From: Mycolicibacterium agri
Lineage (GTDB): Bacteria > Actinomycetota > Actinomycetes > Mycobacteriales > Mycobacteriaceae
Assembly (NCBI RefSeq): GCF_002553505.1
Contig: NZ_PDCP01000014.1
Span: 54,398-118,397 of the forward strand
Direction of reading: 5' to 3'
DNA length: 64,000 nt
Position 1 is the stretch's first letter. Every line of letters starts with the position of its first letter. Below the pieces are notes generated by a model. The model was not told where the DNA came from. It saw only the letters and a list, made by a program, of their open reading frames with translations, and made no database searches. A program made the translations under genes and the position numbers. This document shows positions 16,772-23,809 of the stretch, piece by piece.

Positions 16772-17837
16772 CCCGCAGGCGCTCGCGGCCGATTCGCGGC
16801 GCGCGCTGATCGCGGGGACTCTGCTCACCGTCGCTGTCTTTGTGGTGGGGCTGACGTGGGCGAAGTGGCTGCCCTATACGCACAAGGCCCTCGCGGCCGC
16901 GCAAAACCACCACTGGTCAGGCTCGGACATTATGGGCGTCGGGGGCGTGCACGCGGGCGATGCCCCGAGTTGGCACGCCGCCACGACGTTCTTCCACGCC
17001 TACACGGCGTCGATATGGCCCGCGCTGGTGGTGGCGCTGCTGCTCAGCGCGTGTGTGCAGGCGTTCGTGCCGCGCGACTGGCTGCCTCTAGTGCTGAATC
17101 GGCGACGCCTGCTCCCCAGCGCGGTGGCGGGCGGACTGGCCAGCATGCCGTCGATGATGTGCACCTGCTGTTCGGCTCCCGTCGCGGCCACGCTGCGGCG
17201 AGCCGGCGTCAATAATGCTGCGGCGGTGGCGTATTGGCTGGGCAACCCGTTGCTCAATCCGGCGGTGCTGGTCTTTCTGTGCCTCGTTGCGCCGTGGCAG
17301 TGGACGTTGACCAGGCTGTCGGTCGGCGTAGCGGCGGTGGTGTCGGGGTCGGCACTGGTTGCGGTGATCACGCGGCGCCGCGGGGAGGCCTCCGCACGGG
17401 ACGACGACGACGTCGTCGCGATTGGCGGCACAGACGATCGCGGGCCCGCAGCGAAATTCACCGCGGCGCTGCTGCGGATGGGCCTGATCCTGCTGCCCGA
17501 GTACGCGGTGTTGGTGCTGCTCATCGGCGCGGGCCGAGGTTGGCTGCTGACGCTGCTCGAGCCCTCGCGCCTTGGCCTGCTGCTCGTGGTGATCGCCGCG
17601 GTGGTGGGCACGTTGATGGTCATTCCGACCGCGGGGGAGATCCCGATCCTGCAGGCGTTAGCGCTCCTGGGCGCCTCATCGGGTGTCGTTGGCGCGCTGC
17701 TGATCACCCTTCCCGCGGTCAGCCTGCCGGGGGCAGCGATGGTGGCCCGTAGTTTCGGGTGGAGAGCCACCGCGGCCACCGCCGTCGTGGTGATGGCCGC
17801 GGGACTGCTCGGCGGGGCGGTGCTGACGCTCCTCTGA
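16761..17837 (+). CDS. Predicted permease of the ArsP/YraQ (DUF318) type
   Basis: The 358-residue integral membrane protein has eight to ten helices. Its clearest mark is the MCTCCSAPV motif at about residue 133, followed by TLRRAGVNNAAAVAYWLGNP; this Cys-rich helix motif is typical of the two-domain permease family that includes the organoarsenical efflux protein ArsP. Two related half-repeats are visible (GNPLLNPAVL and the later TAGEIPILQAL). Substrate is unknown: thiol-binding metalloids are possible. Its start lies inside the end of the ThrE-like gene in another frame, which implies co-transcription. Confidence 0.85.
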   Translation: MSDSPQALAADSRRALIAGTLLTVAVFVVGLTWAKWLPYTHKALAAAQNHHWSGSDIMGVGGVHAGDAPSWHAATTFFHAYTASIWPALVVALLLSACVQAFVPRDWLPLVLNRRRLLPSAVAGGLASMPSMMCTCCSAPVAATLRRAGVNNAAAVAYWLGNPLLNPAVLVFLCLVAPWQWTLTRLSVGVAAVVSGSALVAVITRRRGEASARDDDDVVAIGGTDDRGPAAKFTAALLRMGLILLPEYAVLVLLIGAGRGWLLTLLEPSRLGLLLVVIAAVVGTLMVIPTAGEIPILQALALLGASSGVVGALLITLPAVSLPGAAMVARSFGWRATAATAVVVMAAGLLGGAVLTLL

Positions 17838-17840
17838 CGG

Positions 17841-18194
17841 TCAGCGGTTCAGCGGCTTGTAGAAGACCACCCCGTTGCCCTTGTTGTCGTAGACCACAGC
17901 GCGGCGTTCATGGGCGTCGTCGTAGGGACCCTTGACGATTCCCCCGCCGCTGACCTCGACGGCTTTGGCGGCGCCGTCGACGTCGTCGGTCTTGATGCCG
18001 ACCACGACCTGCCCGGGGATCGGATGGTCGACGCTGGTGGCCAGCGCGAGCGTGATCGGTCCGCCGTCGAGGGCCGCGAAGTGCGTGCCGTCGCGGAACT
18101 TCAACGGCATACCCAGGGTTTCGCTATAGAAGCGGATCGACTCGTCCAGGTCGTCGGTGGACAACACAATCATCCGAACTTCATGACTACTCAC
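17841..18194 (-). CDS. VOC (glyoxalase-fold) protein
   Basis: A 117-residue single VOC domain protein built of two beta-alpha-beta-beta-beta units. Marks are VLSTDDLDESIRFYSETLGM at the N-terminus, GPITLALA in the first unit and the closing DNKGNGVVFYKPL. One domain means it should dimerise to form its metal site. The length is typical. It converges with the permease gene, with only 3 bases between the stops. Substrate unknown; many such proteins are dioxygenases, lyases or resistance proteins. Confidence 0.85.
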   Translation of the reverse strand: MSSHEVRMIVLSTDDLDESIRFYSETLGMPLKFRDGTHFAALDGGPITLALATSVDHPIPGQVVVGIKTDDVDGAAKAVEVSGGGIVKGPYDDAHERRAVVYDNKGNGVVFYKPLNR

Positions 18195-18278
18195 TGGTGC
18201 CTCCTGTGCTGACTATGGCTGCACGCCTTCCGGATTCGTCGAAATTCTATCGAGGCGGATCACTGCAGCGGTTCGAGT

Positions 18279-18908
18279 TCAGCCGTCCTCACGGGCCGGG
18301 ACAGGCTGACGGTCGGCTTGATCGGCCCCGGGGATATCCGGGCGCAGGTAAAGCATCAGGCACACGATGATCAGCCCCATGGCCACGGCAGGCCATCTAA
18401 GCGCGATGAGCGCCGCAGCGCTGAACGCGACGACCGTCACGAAGGACCGCATCTGGAGCATTCGCCGCAACCGATGCGAGGTGCTCTCCCGCGACTGCTG
18501 ATCCACCGCTTCCCAGCACAAGGCCAAGTAGGTGCAATTGACCAGCACGAACACCGCGGCGTAGAGCACCACAGGAGCCGATGACGTCAGTCGTGTTTCC
18601 GCATTCCACTCGGTGGTGAAGGGAATCAGTGACACCGCGAACAAGTGCAGGAAATTTGACCACACCAACTTTGGTGTCGCCGCACCCGCGTAGCTGAACA
18701 GATGGTGATGGTTGATCCAAACGATCGCGATGAAGAAGAAACTTACCGCGTAGCTTAACCCGGTGGGCCACAACGGGATAAGGGCAGCGAAGGTGTCACC
18801 CTCCGGCGGCGTCAACTCGAGCACCAGGATCGTTATCAGCACGGCGAACACCCCGTCGGAGAACAGGCTCACTCGCTCCAGGCGTGGTCGTCGGTTAGTC
18901 GACATCAC
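18279..18908 (-). CDS. TMEM175-family (DUF1211) potassium channel-like protein
   Basis: The 209-residue protein has the TMEM175 hallmark RLERVSLFSDGVFAV at the start of helix 1 (family motif RxxxFSDGVFAI) and about six transmembrane helices. Bacterial TMEM175 proteins are tetrameric K+ leak channels. The start is either GTG 18908, which overlaps the TGA of the upstream oxidoreductase (GTGA), or ATG 18905. Either way translation is coupled to the MOSC-reductase gene, which is an unusual pairing of redox enzyme and ion channel. Confidence 0.88.
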   Translation of the reverse strand: MMSTNRRPRLERVSLFSDGVFAVLITILVLELTPPEGDTFAALIPLWPTGLSYAVSFFFIAIVWINHHHLFSYAGAATPKLVWSNFLHLFAVSLIPFTTEWNAETRLTSSAPVVLYAAVFVLVNCTYLALCWEAVDQQSRESTSHRLRRMLQMRSFVTVVAFSAAALIALRWPAVAMGLIIVCLMLYLRPDIPGADQADRQPVPAREDG

Positions 18909-20587
18909 AAGTCCAGAACCAGATCCGTGCTGGGAATGCTGCAGCAGACAAGGGCAGAGCCTTGTTCGGGTGGTTCCAACGGCGCTGCCACGTAGTCGAC
19001 TTCACCGTCGACGATCGCTGTTATGCAGACGTGGCAGACCCCGCTGCGGCACGAGAAGCGCGTCGGTACGTCGCATGCTTCGCTGAGTTCGAGCAGACTG
19101 CGGTACTCCGACGACCACGGGACCGTCAGCGCTGATCTGGCGAAGGTGACAGCGGGACCGCTGCCGGTGATCGCCGGTTGGTGCGGTCGAATCACGGTGC
19201 GCGGGTGTTGCACACCGGGGTTGATCGGCGGTCGAGCGCCGAATTGTTCGGTGTGGATGTGGTCCTCGGCGACGCCGAGGTCGACCAGGGCGGTGTGGAC
19301 GGCGTCCATGAATGCCGTTGGTCCACAGACATACACATGAGCATTGACCGGAATGTCGATCGACGCCAGGCGTGCGCGGTCGAGGCGTCCTTCTCGTGCG
19401 CTGTAGACCGTGTACTGCTCGGCATGGGGGAGCGCTTGGATAAGGGCGTCGGTCTCTTCGGCGAAGACGTGCGAGTCACGGTCGTGGGTGGCGTGGATCC
19501 ATATGATGCGACGGTCGCTGACGTTGCCGGAAAGCCAATGCAGCATCGCCAACACCGGTGTCGCGCCGATGCCGGCCGAAAGCAACACGACGGGGCTGGA
19601 AGCCTCAGCGTCCAAGGTGAATTCTCCGCGCGGGGCGGCGGCCTCCAGAGTTCCTGCAGTTTCTGCGTTGTCATGAAGCCACTGGCTCACTCGGCCGCCA
19701 GATTCGCGCTTGACGCTGATGCGGTAAATGCCATCGGCGGGATCACCAGACAGTGAATAGCTGCGCAACGCGGCTGGACTCCCGGCGGCGTTCACACGCA
19801 GGGTCAGGTACTGGCCGGGCAGAGGTATTGGCAGCGGCTCATCGGCACCGAGTTGGATGGAGACCACATCGGAGGATTCGCGGTGGACGGAGATGATTCG
19901 CAGGCAACGAAACCCCCGCCAAGCCGGTTCAAGCGCAGCATCGGATGGCTTGCTCAGCATCTCTTTGAACGATTGAACCCAGCCCGGGCTGAGCGCCGGG
20001 ACATCAACCGCTTGACGAAGCCGGGCTGGATCGGGGTCGGGCAGATAGAGAAGCGCATCGACCGCAGCAACGGTCAACTGATGACGGCCGCGGCCCGTTT
20101 GGACGATGGGGTCGCCTGCGCAGACGTGTCCTTCGGTGATGACGCGGAGATAGAAGCCCGAGCGGTGGTGAGCGACAAGAAGCCGCGGCATATCCGGTAT
20201 CCCCAGGCGCATGCCGACCCGAAAACAGGTGACACGTGGCTGCGTCACCTCGAACTCGGCGCCTCCGATACGAAAGCGGTCCCCGATACACACGGAGTCA
20301 TCCGGCAGGCCGGAGACGGTGAAGTTCTCGCCGAACGCGCCGGGCTCGAGGTCACTGCGCCCGAGAAACGAGCGCCAGTAGTCATAGGACTCGGTTTGGT
20401 AGACCAGCACCGCACGGTTTTCACCACCGTGGCCGTTGAGGTCACCCTGCCCATCGCCATCGATGTTGAGGTGGCGAACCATGACGGGGCCGCCGACGGG
20501 CGATTTGTAGACGCCGGTGAAGACGCTTTGATCCCGCCAGGCAACCGCTTTCGGCATTCCCACGTTGACCGATATCAAGGTTGCCAC
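18905..20587 (-). CDS. MOSC domain / FAD-NAD reductase / [2Fe-2S] ferredoxin fusion oxidoreductase
   Basis: A 560-residue three-part protein. Residues 1-220 are a YiiM-like MOSC domain with its 3-alpha tail; GENFTVSGL and the conserved cysteine in QPRVTCFRV (about Cys121) are visible. Residues 230-455 are a ferredoxin-reductase module with LRSYSLSG for FAD and LLSAGIGATPVLAML for the nucleotide. The C-terminus is a plant-type [2Fe-2S] domain with CRSGVCHVC plus a last Cys in VCCS. Electrons can flow NAD(P)H-FAD-[2Fe-2S]-Mo within one chain. GTG 20587 is chosen for its GGAAGGAG five bases upstream. It is coupled to the TMEM175-like gene. Confidence 0.92.
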   Translation of the reverse strand: MATLISVNVGMPKAVAWRDQSVFTGVYKSPVGGPVMVRHLNIDGDGQGDLNGHGGENRAVLVYQTESYDYWRSFLGRSDLEPGAFGENFTVSGLPDDSVCIGDRFRIGGAEFEVTQPRVTCFRVGMRLGIPDMPRLLVAHHRSGFYLRVITEGHVCAGDPIVQTGRGRHQLTVAAVDALLYLPDPDPARLRQAVDVPALSPGWVQSFKEMLSKPSDAALEPAWRGFRCLRIISVHRESSDVVSIQLGADEPLPIPLPGQYLTLRVNAAGSPAALRSYSLSGDPADGIYRISVKRESGGRVSQWLHDNAETAGTLEAAAPRGEFTLDAEASSPVVLLSAGIGATPVLAMLHWLSGNVSDRRIIWIHATHDRDSHVFAEETDALIQALPHAEQYTVYSAREGRLDRARLASIDIPVNAHVYVCGPTAFMDAVHTALVDLGVAEDHIHTEQFGARPPINPGVQHPRTVIRPHQPAITGSGPAVTFARSALTVPWSSEYRSLLELSEACDVPTRFSCRSGVCHVCITAIVDGEVDYVAAPLEPPEQGSALVCCSIPSTDLVLDL

Positions 20588-20722
20588 TCCGGCTCCTTCC
20601 GGCGGCCCGGCTGCATCGACGACTCGTCGACGGTGACCCGCATCGTTATCGACGGCCGCATGCCGTGAAGTTTTCCGGCCATTCAGCTCCGGCGACGTCC
20701 GCCGGTTGAAGAGCACCTAAAA

Positions 20723-20738
20723 TGGGTGATGCGACCCA
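20723..20738. promoter_or_regulatory. Candidate TetR operator O1, TGGGT-N6-ACCCA
   Basis: TGGGT (20723-20727), spacer GATGCG, ACCCA (20734-20738). The site is about 135 bases upstream of the MOSC-reductase start on the minus strand. It shares its exact core with the sites at 20867-20882 and 22338-22353, and the spacer GATGCG is close to GATGTA in the latter. Confidence 0.65.
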
Positions 20739-20862
20739 ATATTGCACTCAAACCAGGTGCGGTCAATAGGTTCGCCCCAACCCGACGAACTCACGACGAA
20801 CTCACCTGTCCTCGCCCGTGGCGATCCTCCCGCAGGAGTGCTCCGTGGACACAACGGCCAGA

Positions 20863-20886
20863 GAATTGGGTCTGTTCACCCAATTC
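20863..20886. promoter_or_regulatory. Candidate autoregulatory operator O2, perfect 9-bp inverted repeat
   Basis: Arms GAATTGGGT (20863-20871) and ACCCAATTC (20878-20886) are perfect complements with a 6-base spacer. The centre is about 42 bases upstream of the ATG of the tandem TetR gene, where a repressor would block its own promoter. The core TGGGT-N6-ACCCA recurs at three other places around this gene cluster. Confidence 0.75.
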
Positions 20887-20916
20887 AGCGGGCGTACGGG
20901 CTATCCTTTGTAGCAA

Positions 20917-22263
20917 ATGGCCACCGAAGAGGGGCGGACGTTCACCCCGAAAGGACGCGCGACCCGCGAGCGGATACTGCAGGCGGCCGCAAGCATTGTC
21001 CTCGACGAGGGACTCTCGGACCTGAGTCTGGACAAGGTACGTCAACGCGCATCGGTGAGCGGGTCTCAGCTAAGCCACTATTATTCCGACAAGCAAGCGT
21101 TGCTGAGGGCTGTGCTCGAACGCCAGATAGAAGTGGTTCTGGAGTTCCACCGTCAACCACAACTGCGCGGCCTCAACACATTTGACGACTTCGAACGCTG
21201 GTTGGTGTTGAACCTGCGTTACCTGCGCAAAATCGGTTACAGGGGTACACCCACATACCATGCCCTGGCGGGACGACTGATCAAAAGCGACGACGCGACG
21301 CGCCAGACGTTGGAAGCGGGCTACGCGCGGTGGGTCGAACTGCTGGAAGAGTCGTTCGGTCGCATGAAGGACCGGGGGGTGCTGGTGACGGCCGCGCAGC
21401 CTCGCGAATTGGCCTATGTCGTCGTCGGCGGTCACCAAGCGGCAGGCACACTGACCTACGCCTACCGGGAAGAGTGGCCACTGGCCGAGACGCTTAGGTT
21501 CGTCGTCAACTATCTGCGGCTCTTTGCCGCCGATCCCACTGAACGGATGGCGCGGCGCACCCGACGCCCGCGCGGCCGTCGCGTGCGTGCTGCTGTCGAC
21601 GGTGAGACCACGCCGACATTCACACGCAAAGGCCTCGCCACCAGGGCGCGCATTGTCAACGGTGCTGCGCATCTGATGTTCGAGCGGGGCGTGCACGCGA
21701 CCAGCCTTGATGATGTCCGCCGAGTGGCCGGTGTCAGCGGTTCACAGCTCACCCACTACTTCGGAGATAAGCGCGATCTCATTCGCCAAGTCATTGCCGC
21801 GCGCGCGAAAGACGTTGTCGACTTGCACGCTCAGCCGGTGATGGGGCAGTTCGACAGCTACCAAGCCCTGCGGTCGTGGGCCGATGCATGTATTGCTGAC
21901 ATTGATTCTGTCTATCTGCACGGCGGGTGCATTTACGGGTCCTTGACCGCTGAGTTGCTCGAAGCAGACAGTGCCGTATTGGATGATCTCGCTGAAGGTT
22001 ACGACCGATGGCTCGAACTCTTCCAAAACGGGCTGAAGCAAATGCGTCGGCGAGGAGAACTCACCGATGGCGCGGATCCTCGTCATCTCGCCGTCGCGCT
22101 GGTCGCCGCGCATCAAGGCGGAACAATGCTGACATTCATATCAGGAACCGCAGAGCCGTTTTTGATCATGATGGAAGCAGCACTCCGATATGTGAACTCC
22201 TTCCGGATGGCACCGACAACGCGTGCGACTCGGGTTCGTTCGCGATCGAAGAACCGGACCTGA
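20917..22263 (+). CDS. Tandem TetR-family regulator (two TetR units in one chain)
   Basis: The 448-residue protein is two complete TetR/AcrR repressor units in a row. HTH domains lie at about residues 15-66 and 242-293, joined by an Arg-rich linker (211-225). The two recognition helices are nearly the same, VSGSQLSHYY and VSGSQLTHYF, so both should read the same half-site. Each HTH is followed by its own helical ligand-type domain. A usual TetR protein is about 200 residues and works as a homodimer; this one could act as a single-chain pseudo-dimer. Palindromes TGGGT-N6-ACCCA lie upstream of it and of both flanking genes. The ligand is unknown. Confidence 0.92.
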   Translation: MATEEGRTFTPKGRATRERILQAAASIVLDEGLSDLSLDKVRQRASVSGSQLSHYYSDKQALLRAVLERQIEVVLEFHRQPQLRGLNTFDDFERWLVLNLRYLRKIGYRGTPTYHALAGRLIKSDDATRQTLEAGYARWVELLEESFGRMKDRGVLVTAAQPRELAYVVVGGHQAAGTLTYAYREEWPLAETLRFVVNYLRLFAADPTERMARRTRRPRGRRVRAAVDGETTPTFTRKGLATRARIVNGAAHLMFERGVHATSLDDVRRVAGVSGSQLTHYFGDKRDLIRQVIAARAKDVVDLHAQPVMGQFDSYQALRSWADACIADIDSVYLHGGCIYGSLTAELLEADSAVLDDLAEGYDRWLELFQNGLKQMRRRGELTDGADPRHLAVALVAAHQGGTMLTFISGTAEPFLIMMEAALRYVNSFRMAPTTRATRVRSRSKNRT

Positions 22264-22315
22264 CCTCGCCGAATCACGGGTCTGCCAATCCGTCTGCATC
22301 GATCGCTGGACTTTT

Positions 22316-22353
22316 TGGGTTATATGGCCCAGTATTGTGGGTGATGTAACCCA
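22316..22353. promoter_or_regulatory. Candidate double TetR operator O3/O4 before the DUF427 gene
   Basis: Two boxes lie side by side: TGGGT-TATATG-GCCCA at 22316-22331, with one base off the consensus, and TGGGT-GATGTA-ACCCA at 22338-22353, which is exact. Their starts are 22 bases apart, about two helical turns. They precede the DUF427 gene (start 22427) and follow the regulator gene, so the downstream enzymes probably have their own repressed promoter. Confidence 0.65.
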
Positions 22354-22426
22354 GGCCGCTGTGCATGTCTGAACATTCGCCACTCTCTCAGCCGGGTTAC
22401 CGCGCCACTGCGCCAGAAAGCGAGAT

Positions 22427-23308
22427 GTGACAATGGGTTTGGCTTGGCAACAGGGTCCACTCGCGGCCGGCACCGTGGGTGAGTTCCTTACCCCACAACC
22501 GCTGCCCACGAAACTGATGTTCGCCGAGCCTTTGCGGCGACGAATGCGGGTGAAACTCGGTGACACGTGGATCGCCGACAGCGAGGATGTTGTGCTGCTA
22601 CACGAGCCCGGCCGTTATCCGGTTGCATACTTTCCGCAGAACCAGATTGCGCCTGGCTTCCTCGTGGCCGAGAATCGGGTCACCCAGCATTCGGAGCTCG
22701 GCGCCGTCACGTGGTTCGGCGTCGAAACACCCCAACGCGAAGTCAAGCATGCGGCGTGGCAGTACACGGAACCGCCGGGCTATGCGAGCGTGCTTGAGCA
22801 CCGAGTGGCCTTCGCTTGGCGGGCGATGGATGCCTTCTATGAAGAGGATGAACGCATACTCGGACATGCCGCGGATGCCTATCACCGCATCGACATCCGC
22901 TCTACGTCAAGGCATTTGATGGTCTGCGACGGCGACGTGCTGATCGCAGAGAGTCGCTGCCCGCTGGTGTTGTTCGAGTCGGGTTTCGCACCGCGCTGGT
23001 ATGTGCCACGCGACGACATCACTTCCGGTGCGTTGACGGAGGCCGACGGCCAGACCTTCTGCCCCTACAAAGGATTGGCGAGCTATTACGACGTTGGCAC
23101 GCACCGGCGCGCTGCCTGGTCGTACACCAACGCTTGGACCGAAGTTGACCGTGTTCGCAACCTGGTCTCATTCGAACCGGACAAGATCGACGTGTACCTG
23201 GATGGTCAACAACTGCGCCTGGAACCGGGACAGTCAGTGATGCCGCACGGCGTCGATCGAGGGTTGGACGCCGACGAGATTCTCGGCCGCCCTGCCGGAT
23301 CGAAGTAA
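22427..23308 (+). CDS. Double DUF427 domain protein
   Basis: The 293-residue protein contains two DUF427 beta-rich units. The first is at about residues 37-120 (MRVKLGDTWIADSEDVVLLH, then GRYPVAYFP) and the second at about 155-265 (HLMVCDGDVLIAESRCPLVL, RWYVPRDDI, TFCPYKGLASYYDV, WSYTNAW). DUF427 proteins are small domains of unknown function, common in actinobacteria. The start is GTG 22427 or ATG 22433. It lies 73 bases after the paired TGGGT boxes and 3 bases before the VOC gene, so it leads a likely operon. Confidence 0.85.
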   Translation: MTMGLAWQQGPLAAGTVGEFLTPQPLPTKLMFAEPLRRRMRVKLGDTWIADSEDVVLLHEPGRYPVAYFPQNQIAPGFLVAENRVTQHSELGAVTWFGVETPQREVKHAAWQYTEPPGYASVLEHRVAFAWRAMDAFYEEDERILGHAADAYHRIDIRSTSRHLMVCDGDVLIAESRCPLVLFESGFAPRWYVPRDDITSGALTEADGQTFCPYKGLASYYDVGTHRRAAWSYTNAWTEVDRVRNLVSFEPDKIDVYLDGQQLRLEPGQSVMPHGVDRGLDADEILGRPAGSK

Positions 23309-23311
23309 TCG

Positions 23312-23737
23312 ATGGATACGCTGCTCGAGGTCGTCACCCTTCCGGTATCCGATCCCGACCGATCACTGCGGTTTTACCGCGACCAGATGGGATTCGTGCT
23401 CGACGTGGATTACGAACCCGCTCCGGACTTTCGGGTGGTGCAGTTGACGCCGCCGGGGTCTTGCACCTCGATTCAATTCGGCAGCGGATTGACCGACGCG
23501 CAGGCCGGCAGTGCGTCGGGCCTGTACTTGGTTACAACGGATCTCAACCGCTTTCGCGATGAACTGCTGAGTCGCGGGGTTGCGGTGAGCGACATTCGGC
23601 ACAAGGCCACCGAGGGCGGTTGGCGCGGGCGGTTTCACGTCGGGATCGATCCAGCACGCAGCGATTACGCGAGCTTTGCGGATGTCATTGATCCGGATGG
23701 GAATTCGTGGATTCTCCAAGAACGTGGATACCGATAA
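23312..23737 (+). CDS. VOC (glyoxalase-fold) protein in the DUF427 operon
   Basis: A 141-residue VOC protein, with VVTLPVSDPDRSLRFYRDQM at the N-terminus, GLYLVTTDLNRFRDELLSRG in the middle and a C-terminal FADVIDPDGNSWILQERGY. The final Glu in LQER is the common metal-ligand position. It begins 3 bases after the DUF427 gene and is presumably co-transcribed. This is the second VOC protein of the window and is not closely alike to the one at 17841-18194. Confidence 0.88.
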   Translation: MDTLLEVVTLPVSDPDRSLRFYRDQMGFVLDVDYEPAPDFRVVQLTPPGSCTSIQFGSGLTDAQAGSASGLYLVTTDLNRFRDELLSRGVAVSDIRHKATEGGWRGRFHVGIDPARSDYASFADVIDPDGNSWILQERGYR

Positions 23738-23809
23738 GTCCCCGGATGAACACCGCAGCCATCCGATGCTGGCCATACAAGACCGGTCAGAACCGCAGGA
23801 GAGGAAACG

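Larger units (their letters stand above)
20588..20916. promoter_or_regulatory. Divergent control region between the MOSC-reductase and tandem-TetR genes
   Basis: This 329-base region holds no convincing gene. It separates the minus-strand oxidoreductase from the plus-strand regulator and must contain both promoters. It carries two palindromes of the form TGGGT-N6-ACCCA at 20723-20738 and 20863-20886, described separately. Short frames crossing it lack ribosome sites and family resemblance. Confidence 0.7.
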
